From Allobosea sp. BK604 (GTDB lineage: Bacteria; Pseudomonadota; Alphaproteobacteria; Rhizobiales; Beijerinckiaceae): a DNA stretch of 64,000 nt. This document shows, in pieces, positions 26,937-33,980 of the stretch. The stretch's first letter is position 1. Every line of letters begins with the position of its first letter. The notes beneath the pieces are model-generated. The model saw only the letters and a program-made list of their open reading frames with translations. It did not search any database and was not told the DNA's origin. The DNA lies in assembly GCF_004341515.1 (NCBI RefSeq), contig NZ_SLZF01000014.1, positions 62,001 to 126,000 on the forward strand. Direction: 5' to 3'. Both the position numbers and the translations under genes were made by a program.

Positions 26937-27332
26937 ATGAACGGCAACACCCCTTACGAGATTCCCACCGAGATGCGCGAGTTCGCCGAGCGCAGCGTCG
27001 AGCAGGCCCGCAAGGCCTTCGACGGCTTCATCGATGCCGCGCACAAGGCTGTGGACGGCGCACATGGCTCGGCTGAATCGGCCCGCGCAAACGCCCAGGA
27101 CGTCACCCGCAAGGCGATGGCCTATGCCGAGAACAACGTCACGGCCGCGTTCGACCTCGCCCAGAAGCTGGTCAAGTCCAAGGACCTGACCGAGGTCATG
27201 CAGCACCAGTCCGAGTTCCTGCGGTCGCAGATGACCGCCCTGCAGACGCAGCTCAAGGACATGGGCGCCGCTGCCCAGGACATCGCCAGCAAGGCCGCCG
27301 ACGCCGCCAGCAAGGCGACGAAGGCGAAGTGA
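26937..27332 (+). CDS. Phasin (PHB granule-associated protein)
   Basis: A 131-residue amphipathic helical protein starting MNGNTPYEIPTEMREFAERS, the conserved IP.EMR.FAE opening of alphaproteobacterial phasins, followed by long Ala/Lys/Gln helices and an ASKAADAASKATKAK tail. GGGAGGATCAG precedes the ATG. It coats polyhydroxybutyrate granules. It is followed by a second phasin-like gene 101 bp downstream. Confidence 0.93.
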   Translation: MNGNTPYEIPTEMREFAERSVEQARKAFDGFIDAAHKAVDGAHGSAESARANAQDVTRKAMAYAENNVTAAFDLAQKLVKSKDLTEVMQHQSEFLRSQMTALQTQLKDMGAAAQDIASKAADAASKATKAK

Positions 27333-27433
27333 GTCGCGGGCGGCGAGATGCCGCCGGCGGGCCACTGCAATGAGATGGTGGCCGGGTCGAAGGACCCGGC
27401 TTCCGCCGTTTGATCGCAAAAGGGAGAACCGCG

Positions 27434-28573
27434 ATGGCTAAGTCCCCTACGCCGAAAGCCGCCTCCAAGACCCCGGTCAGCCTGGCTCCGGTCAAGGCCA
27501 TGTCGAGCACCGCCGCCGATGACATCGTCGCCGCTCCGGTGCCTGCCCCAGCCGCCGCCAACCCCTCCGCCGCCAAGCCCGCTGCGGCCGCGCCCGCCGC
27601 TTCCGCCCCGGCCAAGGCGCCCGAGCCAGCTCCTGCCGCTGCCGCGCCTGCTCCCGCGAAACCTGCCGCTTCTGCCCCGGCTCCGGTCTCTGCCTCGGCT
27701 CCTGTTTCTGCCCCGGCACCCGTGGCCGCCACGCCGGTGACGGCGCCGCCGCCCAAGGCCGAAGCCAAGCCCTCCGAAGCCAAGCCCTCCGAAGTCAAGT
27801 CCGCCGAGACCAAGCCCGCTGCGCCGGCTCCCGCCGCCACGGCCCCCGCACCTGCCAAGGCTCCGGCGAAGGCCGCCAAGGCCAAGGCGCCCGCGCGTGT
27901 CGCCTCGGGCAAGACGAAGATCGAGAAGTCGCGGACGATGGCCAAGCCCGCTGCCACCAAGCCCGCTGCGACAAAGCCCGCCGCGGCCAAGCCGGCTCCC
28001 GCTCCCAAATCGGCTGCGCCGACCGTCGCCGCGACCATCGCCAAGGCCGGCGCCGCCGCCGAGAGCGTGGCCAAGGCCGCCATTGCCAATCCTGCTGTTG
28101 CCAAGCCTGCCGTTGCCAAGCCGGTGGCGAGCCCCGTCGCGACCCTGACCATCGCCGATATCGGCCGGCCGGTCGTCGAGGCGAGCGCCACCGTTGCCCG
28201 CGCCGGCACCGAGGCTGTGGAAAAACTCTCGGCCCCGGTCGTCGAGGCGGTGAAGCAGATGGCGGGTGCGACCCCCGTCGCGGCGTCGCGGCTGCCCAAG
28301 CCGCCCGAATTCGCCAGCCTGACGGCGGCGACCTTGATGACCCAGACGCTGGCGCTGACACGCGCGGTCGGCGCGCTCCAGGCCAAGGTGCTGGACCATG
28401 CCTGCGCCGAGCTGAAGGCGACGCTGAGCGAGGCCGAGAGGTTGGCCAAGACCGATAGCGCCGCCGATGCGATCGCGTTCCAGGCCAAGGCCCTGCGCCG
28501 CGCCTTCGAATCCTATTCTGCGCATCTCAACGATCTGGCGCGCACCGCCCAGACCGCCTTGAAGCAGGATTGA
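27434..28573 (+). CDS. Phasin-like protein with Ala/Pro/Lys-rich N-terminal arm
   Basis: 379 residues. The first ~235 are low-complexity Ala-Pro-Lys (AAKPA-, KPAA- and APAP-type repeats), similar in style to histone H1-like tails. The last ~120 (ADIGRPVVEASATVARAGTE through SYSAHLNDLARTAQTALKQD) are amphipathic helices of a phasin domain. GGGAGAACCGCG precedes ATG 27434. The layout mirrors Pseudomonas PhaF, which joins a phasin domain to an AAKP DNA-binding region, but in opposite order. A role linking PHB granules to the nucleoid is inference. Confidence 0.8.
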   Translation: MAKSPTPKAASKTPVSLAPVKAMSSTAADDIVAAPVPAPAAANPSAAKPAAAAPAASAPAKAPEPAPAAAAPAPAKPAASAPAPVSASAPVSAPAPVAATPVTAPPPKAEAKPSEAKPSEVKSAETKPAAPAPAATAPAPAKAPAKAAKAKAPARVASGKTKIEKSRTMAKPAATKPAATKPAAAKPAPAPKSAAPTVAATIAKAGAAAESVAKAAIANPAVAKPAVAKPVASPVATLTIADIGRPVVEASATVARAGTEAVEKLSAPVVEAVKQMAGATPVAASRLPKPPEFASLTAATLMTQTLALTRAVGALQAKVLDHACAELKATLSEAERLAKTDSAADAIAFQAKALRRAFESYSAHLNDLARTAQTALKQD

Positions 28574-28684
28574 CGCAGGAGACTGCATTTTCTGCGTTGC
28601 AATCGCGCGGCTGCGGCACTAGGTTCCGCGCCGCTGACCGCCGCGCATGATCGCACGGTCGTGCGAAGGCGCCCAGGGTGCCGT

Positions 28685-28761
28685 GCAGCCATAGCTCAGT
28701 TGGTTAGAGCGCTAGATTGTGGATCTAGAGGTCCCCCGTTCAAGCCGGGGTGGCTGTACCA
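28685..28761 (+). tRNA. tRNA-His (GTG)
   Basis: A 77-nt cloverleaf with encoded CCA. Acceptor GCAGCCA/TGGCTGT, D-arm with AGCTCAGTTGGTTAGAGCG, anticodon stem CTAGA/TCTAG with loop TTGTGGA (anticodon GTG at 28719-28721) and T-arm CCCCG-TTCAAGC-CGGGG. The discriminator is A73, the -1 base is T and the first pair is G1-U72, so it lacks the usual encoded G-1:C73, as known for a clade of alphaproteobacteria. Confidence 0.95.
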
Positions 28762-28836
28762 TCCGGATTTTCCTCCCGGCTCCGGGACATGTTCCGGTGG
28801 CGGGTAGCGGTCTTCTGTGGGCCGCTACAGCCGGCT

Positions 28837-28865
28837 CTTGAACCTGCCCAATCACCTCGCCATAT
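28837..28865 (+). promoter_or_regulatory. RpoH (sigma-32) type promoter for hsp20
   Basis: CTTGAA (28837-28842) and CCATAT (28860-28865) are separated by 17 nt and lie 90 bp before the hsp20 ATG, matching the alphaproteobacterial heat-shock promoter pattern. The ~80-nt leader that follows can fold and its SD-like GGGGG is near complementary GCGCC, so thermometer control is conceivable. Confidence 0.65.
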
Positions 28866-28955
28866 CTTGCTCAAGCGGGAGGGTTCGCCTTCCGTCTCGG
28901 GGCGCTGCGCCAAGCGGGCCTCGATCGAGAAGAGGCGCCTTTCGGGGGCTTCAGT

Positions 28956-29384
28956 ATGACGCGCACGCCTAGCCTGTCCCACCCCTTCCTGCTCGGGTTC
29001 GACGATATCGAACGCGCGCTCGACCGGGTCGCGAAAGGCGCAAGCGAAGGCTATCCGCCCTACAATATCGAGCGGATGCCGCGCACGGAGGATGAGCCGG
29101 ATCGGCTCCGGATCACGCTCGCGGTTGCGGGGTTTGCTCGCGACCAGCTCGAGATCACGCTGGAAGAGAACCAGCTGACCATTCGCGGCCGCCAGAGCGA
29201 CGACAAGAGCCGGCAATTCCTTCACCGCGGCATTGCTGCGCGTCAGTTCCAGCGCTCCTTCCTGCTCGCCGACGGCATGCAGGTCCTCGGAGCGGATTTG
29301 TCGAACGGTCTATTGGCCATCGATCTGGTCAGGCCGGAACCGGAACGGCTCATTCGGCGTATCGATATCGTTAGTCGAGATTGA
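28956..29384 (+). CDS. Hsp20 / IbpA-type small heat-shock protein
   Basis: 142 residues with the alpha-crystallin core. N-terminus LSHPFLLGFDDIERALDRV and YPPYNIERMPR are typical of IbpA/HspH proteins; the core has ITLAVAGFARDQLEITLEENQLTIRGRQ and FLHRGIAARQFQRSFLLADGMQV. The usual C-terminal IxI motif is represented weakly by IDIVSRD. An ATP-independent holdase. An RpoH-type promoter precedes it and a DUF1150 gene follows 96 bp later, a pairing typical of Rhizobiales. Confidence 0.94.
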   Translation: MTRTPSLSHPFLLGFDDIERALDRVAKGASEGYPPYNIERMPRTEDEPDRLRITLAVAGFARDQLEITLEENQLTIRGRQSDDKSRQFLHRGIAARQFQRSFLLADGMQVLGADLSNGLLAIDLVRPEPERLIRRIDIVSRD

Positions 29385-29480
29385 GCGAAGATCGGAATGG
29401 ACGCTCAGCGGTTTGCGTTCGCTCCGGACCTGTAGACCTGAAATCAAGCCGCCATTCGCACTGCTCTGAAGGAGGGCGCG

Positions 29481-29747
29481 ATGACCAACGATGCCAATAC
29501 TCTTCGTACCTCGCCTCTGACCCCGGCCGAATTCGCGGCGCTGGGCACCGGTGAGGTCGCTTACCTCAAGCCGATGACGTCCGAGGATCTGGTGCGGATT
29601 TTCCCGCAGGCTCCGGAGATCCAGCCGGGCCTCAAGCTCTTCGCCCTGCTCTCGGCCGATGGCGCTCCCATCCTGGTGACCGATTCGCGTGAAGCCGCGA
29701 CGGCCAATGCCTGGGAGCACGACCTCAAGATGGTCAGCCTCCACTGA
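29481..29747 (+). CDS. DUF1150 family protein
   Basis: An 88-residue protein with the family core LTPAEFAALGTGEVAYLKPMTSEDL, PGLKLFALLSADGAPILVTDSREAATANAWEHDL. AAGGAGGGCGCG before the ATG is a strong ribosome binding site. Nearly always found beside hsp20 in alphaproteobacteria and probably co-induced by heat. Function unknown. Confidence 0.92.
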   Translation: MTNDANTLRTSPLTPAEFAALGTGEVAYLKPMTSEDLVRIFPQAPEIQPGLKLFALLSADGAPILVTDSREAATANAWEHDLKMVSLH

Positions 29748-29755
29748 GTTTCGCC

Positions 29756-30526
29756 TCAGGCCGCCATCCCTGCGATGGCGGCCTGGAGCCGCGCCAGGTC
29801 AGGCGGCGTCGACAGGCGGTGATCGCCATCCTTGATCAGCGTCAGCACGACCGGATCGCCGCTCAGGTGTTCGACCAGCTTCAGCGCCTGCTGCCACGGC
29901 ACATCCGGGTCCTGCATGCCCTGGAGGATATGGACCGGGCAGCCCGCCGCGATCTCGCCGTTGAACATCAGGTGCTTGCGCCCGTCCTCGATCAGCTTGC
30001 GCGTGATCGGCGTCGGATCCGGCGAATAGGCTGATTGCCTGAGCCAGACCCCCTCGCTCATGATCGTGTTGCGGATGTCCTCGGGCATCCGCGCCCACAT
30101 CAGCTCCTCGGTGAAATCGACCGCCGGCGCGATCAGCACCATGCCGGCCGGCGCCAGCGCCGTGCCCTGCAACCGGCGCGCCGCCAGCAATGTCAGCCAG
30201 CCGCCCATCGAGGAGCCGACCAGGATCGGCCGGCTCTGGCAGCGGGCGGTGATCACGGCAAGCGCGTCCTCGAGCCAATGCGAGATCGTCCAGCGTGCGA
30301 AATCCGCGCTCGATTCGCCGTGGCCGGCATAGTCGAAGCGCAGGAAGCTGCGCCCGGCCGCGCTCGCCCAGCTCGCCAGAGCCTCGGCCTTGGTCGCCCG
30401 CATGTCGGAGACGAAGCCGCCGAGCCAGACCACCGGCGCGCCGGTCCCGGCCTGGTAGAGATGCGCGATCCGGCGGCGTTCCTCGCCGCTGCCGACGTCG
30501 AGCCATTGCGGGGCAGGCTGCTCCAC
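29756..30526 (-). CDS. Alpha/beta hydrolase (acyl-protein/palmitoyl thioesterase-like)
   Basis: 256 residues. The nucleophile elbow is GSSMGGW (LVGSSMGGWLTLLAA), with oxyanion region VVWLGGFVSDM, FDYAGHGESS, and the catalytic His in KDGDHRLSTP; Asp probably in DPDVPWQQ. The start is GTG 30526, placed 7 nt after AGGAG, giving MEQPAPQWLDVGSG; the frame is open far upstream but overlaps the divergent glycosyltransferase and is not coding there. Ends 8 bp from the convergent DUF1150 gene. Substrate unknown. Confidence 0.87.
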   Translation of the reverse strand: MEQPAPQWLDVGSGEERRRIAHLYQAGTGAPVVWLGGFVSDMRATKAEALASWASAAGRSFLRFDYAGHGESSADFARWTISHWLEDALAVITARCQSRPILVGSSMGGWLTLLAARRLQGTALAPAGMVLIAPAVDFTEELMWARMPEDIRNTIMSEGVWLRQSAYSPDPTPITRKLIEDGRKHLMFNGEIAAGCPVHILQGMQDPDVPWQQALKLVEHLSGDPVVLTLIKDGDHRLSTPPDLARLQAAIAGMAA

Positions 30527-30637
30527 CTCAAATCTCCTGTGACGAATCCACGTTACGGAGCAATTATAGGCTGCTTGTGTCGCGCGCACGTGGTCATACT
30601 GCCGCCCGAACCGAAGGATCTTTTTGAAACGGTGAGC

Positions 30638-31855
30638 ATGTCCTTCCAGCCAGGCGCGCATCTGTCGCTGCCCTCGACTGAGACCCACCCGCTGAGCGGG
30701 CGCACCATCCTGCAGATCATTCCCGATCTCGAGGCCGGCGGCGCCGAGCGCACGGCGGTCGATATCGCCAAGGGATTGACCGATGTCGGCGCCCGCGCCC
30801 TCGTCGCCACCGAGGGCGGCCGTCTTGTCGCCGAATTGCAGGCGAAGGGCGGGGTCTGGCTGCCGTTTCCGGCTGCCTCGAAGAACCCGTTCGCCATGGC
30901 GATGAACGTCCGCAAGCTGATGCTGCTCTGCAAGCATGAGGGCGTCGAGCTCGTCCATGCCCGCTCGCGGGCGCCGGCCTGGGTCGCGCTCGCCGCGTGC
31001 AAGGCGCTGAAGCTGCCCTTCGTCACCACCTATCACGGCTCCTATGCCAGCCGCTCGGCGGTGAAGACGCTGTATAATTCGGTGATGGCGCGCGGCGACG
31101 TCGTCATCGCCAATTCCGGCTATACCGCCGACCTCATCCTGGCCAAGCACGGCTTCGCCCGGGATCGCATCCGGGTCGTCCATCGCGGCACCAATTTCTC
31201 GTCCTTCGCGCCCCTGGCCGTCGGGCCGGACCGCGTGCAGGCCCTGCGCCAGGCCTGGGGCGTCGAGCCGGATCAGCGCATCGTCCTGCTGCCGGGACGA
31301 CTCACCGGCTGGAAGGGCCAGCGCGTGCTGATCGAGGCCGCTGCCATCCTGCGCGATGGCGGCGACACCGAGACCGCCTTTATCCTCGCCGGCGACCACC
31401 AGGGCCGCGAATCCTATGTGAAGGAACTCGACCAGGAAATCGCCAAGGCGAAGCTCGAAGGCCGGGTCAAGCGTGTCGGTCATTGCGCCGACATGCCGGC
31501 GGCGCTGCTCGCGGCCGCCGTGGTCGCGGTGCCCTCGACGGAACCGGAGGCTTTCGGCCGCGTCGCTGTCGAGGCGCAGGCCATGGGCGCGCCGGTCGTG
31601 GTCTCCGATCTCGGCGCCGTACCCGAGACGGTGCTCGCGCCGCCGCAGACCATGCCGGCGGAGCGCACCGGCTGGCGCGTGCCGCCGGGCGATGCCGCTT
31701 CGCTCGCCGCCAGCCTCGCCGAGGCGCTGGCGCTGCGGCCTTCGGCGCGCGAGGCTCTCGCCCATCGCGCCCGCCTTCACGTCGAGCGCCATTTCTCGCT
31801 TGAGACGATGGTGAGTGAAACGCTCGACGTCTATTGCGCGTTGTTGGGGCGGTGA
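30638..31855 (+). CDS. Glycosyltransferase family 4
   Basis: A 405-residue GT-B enzyme. N-domain: TILQIIPDLEAGGAERTAVDIA and LVHARSRAPAWVALAA; C-domain: VLLPGRLTGWKGQRVLIEAA, VGHCADMPAALLAAAVVAVPSTEPEAFGRVAVEAQAMGAPVV with the nucleotide-sugar-binding E-x7-E motif. ATG 30638 is used; GTG 30632 is also possible. Retaining enzymes of this type build lipopolysaccharide or other surface glycans; acceptor unknown. It is divergent from the hydrolase by 111 bp. Confidence 0.92.
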   Translation: MSFQPGAHLSLPSTETHPLSGRTILQIIPDLEAGGAERTAVDIAKGLTDVGARALVATEGGRLVAELQAKGGVWLPFPAASKNPFAMAMNVRKLMLLCKHEGVELVHARSRAPAWVALAACKALKLPFVTTYHGSYASRSAVKTLYNSVMARGDVVIANSGYTADLILAKHGFARDRIRVVHRGTNFSSFAPLAVGPDRVQALRQAWGVEPDQRIVLLPGRLTGWKGQRVLIEAAAILRDGGDTETAFILAGDHQGRESYVKELDQEIAKAKLEGRVKRVGHCADMPAALLAAAVVAVPSTEPEAFGRVAVEAQAMGAPVVVSDLGAVPETVLAPPQTMPAERTGWRVPPGDAASLAASLAEALALRPSAREALAHRARLHVERHFSLETMVSETLDVYCALLGR

Positions 31856-31945
31856 GCGCATTCGCTCTTCCATTGACAACGCGTCGCTTTATGCAATGTG
31901 TCTGCATCTTGGCGTCTGATACGCCAATCACAGGAGAATACTGCC

Positions 31946-32488
31946 ATTCGTCGTCCCTTCCGCGCTGCCCCAGCCCCGACCAAAGACGGCCCCCGGGCCA
32001 ACCGTGATATTCGTGGCGTCCGCGACGTCCAGCTCATCGACGAGTCAGGCGCCAACCGTGGCGTAGTCTCGTTCTTCGAGGCCCTGAAGATTGCCGAGGA
32101 CGCCGGACTCGACCTGGTCGAGATCGCCCCCAATTCTCAGCCTCCGGTCTGCAAGATCCTCGATTACGGCCGCTTCCGCTTCCTGGAGCAGAAGAAGGCG
32201 GCCGAGGCGCGCAAGAAGCAGCGCACGATCGAGATCAAGGAGATCAAGCTCCGCCCCGGCATCGACAAGCACGATTACGACGTGAAGATGAAGGCGATGC
32301 ACGGCTTCTTCGAGGAAGGGGACAAGGTCAAGGTGACCCTGCGCTTCCGCGGCCGCGAGATGGCGCACCAGGATCTCGGCGTGAAGGTGTTGGAGCGGGT
32401 CAAGGCCGATCTGACCGAGGTCGCCAAGGTCGAGAGCGACTGGCAGCTCGAAGGCCGCCAGATGGTGATGGTGCTCGCGCCCAAATGA
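31946..32488 (+). CDS. infC: Translation initiation factor IF-3
   Basis: 180 residues. N-domain NRDIRGVRDVQLIDESGANRGVVSFFEAL, linker FLEQKKAAEARKKQRTIEIKEIKLRPG and C-domain KHDYDVKMKAMHGFFEEGDKVKVTLRFRGREMAH are all canonical. No ATG, GTG or TTG fits; the start is ATT at 31946, placed 9 nt after CAGGAG, the rare codon that infC genes use for autoregulation by IF-3 proofreading. Usually followed by rpmI-rplT, which here lie 5.4 kb away. Confidence 0.96.
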   Translation: MRRPFRAAPAPTKDGPRANRDIRGVRDVQLIDESGANRGVVSFFEALKIAEDAGLDLVEIAPNSQPPVCKILDYGRFRFLEQKKAAEARKKQRTIEIKEIKLRPGIDKHDYDVKMKAMHGFFEEGDKVKVTLRFRGREMAHQDLGVKVLERVKADLTEVAKVESDWQLEGRQMVMVLAPK

Positions 32489-32521
32489 CGAACGCCTGAT
32501 CGCGCTATGCGATCGGCTTCA

Positions 32522-32546
32522 GGCCCGGACTTCGCGCCGGGCCTTG
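32522..32546 (+). terminator. Terminator of infC
   Basis: GGCCCGG (32522-32528) and CCGGGCC (32537-32543) pair around an 8-nt loop, followed by TTGT. It ends infC, which is therefore not co-transcribed with rpmI-rplT. Confidence 0.65.
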
Positions 32547-32604
32547 TCATGTTCGGCGTCGCGATGCTTCGATCGGGAATCCCGTATCGAGCACAGGTTG
32601 CCGT

Positions 32605-33336
32605 ATGTCCCAGCCCAGCATCACCGTCCAACGCCGCAGCCTCGCCGCAGCCTTGCGGCTCGCCGCCAAGTTCGAGCTCAACGAAGGCATCTGCAACCAT
32701 TTCTCGGTCGCGCTGCCCGACGGCCCCGACGGCAAGCCGCGCTACCTGATCAACCCCTATGGCGTGCACTGGGCCGAGATGCGCCCGTCCGATCTGCTGC
32801 TGATCGACGACAAGGGCATGGTGCTGGAAGGGGAGGGCGAGGTCGAGGCCACCGCCCGCAACATCCATATCGCCGCCCACAAGGCCAATCCGCGCCATGT
32901 CGCGGTGCTGCATGTCCACATGCCCTATGCCACGGCCCTGACCATGGTCGAGGGCGGCAGGCTGGAAATGGCGCATCAGACCGCCTGCCGCTTCCATGGC
33001 CGCACCATGTACCAGGACCATTTCGGCGGGCTGGCGCTCGACGAGGCCGAGGGCGAGGCGATCGTTGCCGCCAACAAGGCCGACAGCTCGGCCGATATCA
33101 CCTTCCTCGCCCATCACGGCGTCACCATTGGCGGGCCCTCGGTCGCGGTCGCCTTCGATGATCTCTATTTCCTGGAGCGGGCCTGCAAGCAGCAGGTGCT
33201 GGCCATGTCGACCGGCAAGCCCCTGAAGCTGATCCCGCAGCCCGAGATCGAGGCGACGGCGCGCGAATGGCGCCAGGTGCTGGTCTATCAGTCCGAGAAG
33301 CATTTTGAGGCGCTGATGCGGATGGAAGGCGTCTGA
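32605..33336 (+). CDS. Class II aldolase/adducin family protein
   Basis: 243 residues with the AraD/fuculose-aldolase fold. Zn ligands are seen in VLHVHMPYATAL (His-x-His) and LAHHGVTIGG (HH), plus the phosphate/substrate loop NEGICNHFSVALPD. The core is complete. Such proteins cleave or decarboxylate sugar-phosphate-type substrates, but many genomic members have no known reaction. It is a stand-alone gene between infC and the GYD gene. Confidence 0.88.
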   Translation: MSQPSITVQRRSLAAALRLAAKFELNEGICNHFSVALPDGPDGKPRYLINPYGVHWAEMRPSDLLLIDDKGMVLEGEGEVEATARNIHIAAHKANPRHVAVLHVHMPYATALTMVEGGRLEMAHQTACRFHGRTMYQDHFGGLALDEAEGEAIVAANKADSSADITFLAHHGVTIGGPSVAVAFDDLYFLERACKQQVLAMSTGKPLKLIPQPEIEATAREWRQVLVYQSEKHFEALMRMEGV

Positions 33337-33412
33337 GGCTTTCTCGGTGTTGAATGCACTTATGGGGGAGGGCGGCCTCGCCTTATTTGAGCGCCGCGAG
33401 GCCGCCTGCGCG

Positions 33413-33706
33413 CTAGCTGACCGAGCGGATGATTTCGCGATAGGCTGCTTCCGGGAAGGCCTTTAGCGTTTGCGTCCTGATATTGCCCTGCATCGCCATC
33501 TGCAGGTTGAAGCGGGCCGCAACGGCATCGTCCGGCGCTTCGTAGACGGCGACCATGTCGTATTTGCCCATGGTCATGAAGAACAGCTTGAAATCGCCAC
33601 CCATGCCCTTGAGCAGCTCCCTGGCGGCATCGAGACGCGTCGGCGAGGCTTTGACGTTGCGCACGCCCTGCTCGGTCCAGTTGGCCAGCATGATGTAGGT
33701 CGTCAT
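33413..33706 (-). CDS. GYD domain protein
   Basis: 97 residues: MTTYIMLANWTEQGVRNVKASPTRLDAARELLKGMGGDFKLFFMTMGKYDMVAVYEAPDDAVAARF. This is the GYD family (a small alpha/beta, dimeric ferredoxin-like fold) whose name-giving GKYD motif is visible. GGGAGGA 5 nt before ATG 33706 fixes the start. Function unknown. Confidence 0.9.
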   Translation of the reverse strand: MTTYIMLANWTEQGVRNVKASPTRLDAARELLKGMGGDFKLFFMTMGKYDMVAVYEAPDDAVAARFNLQMAMQGNIRTQTLKAFPEAAYREIIRSVS

Positions 33707-33980
33707 GGCGTCCTCCCAAGGCCGCCCTGTTCTGACGGAAGGCTTGGCAAAGACAGGTCCGGCCTGGACATGCGCTCTGGGCGGCTTGGAGACCATCCAT
33801 TGGCCGGACCGCCAGTCTAGCACGGCTCGCGGTGAATGCTGAATCGGGTGAACTGCCTACAAAATCAGCAAAAATCGCCTTCGGGGACGATGCGAATCAG
33901 ATTGCACGCGGATTAGCCTTCGCCGCGAAGATCCGGAAGCCGAAACGTTGGGGCAGGGCTCATCCGGGCGGGGGCTGAAG

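Noticed and set aside
30527..31879. N-terminal extension of the alpha/beta hydrolase frame across the GT4 gene
   Set aside because: The extension is antisense to a clear glycosyltransferase; a GTG with AGGAG at 30526 gives a normal hydrolase.
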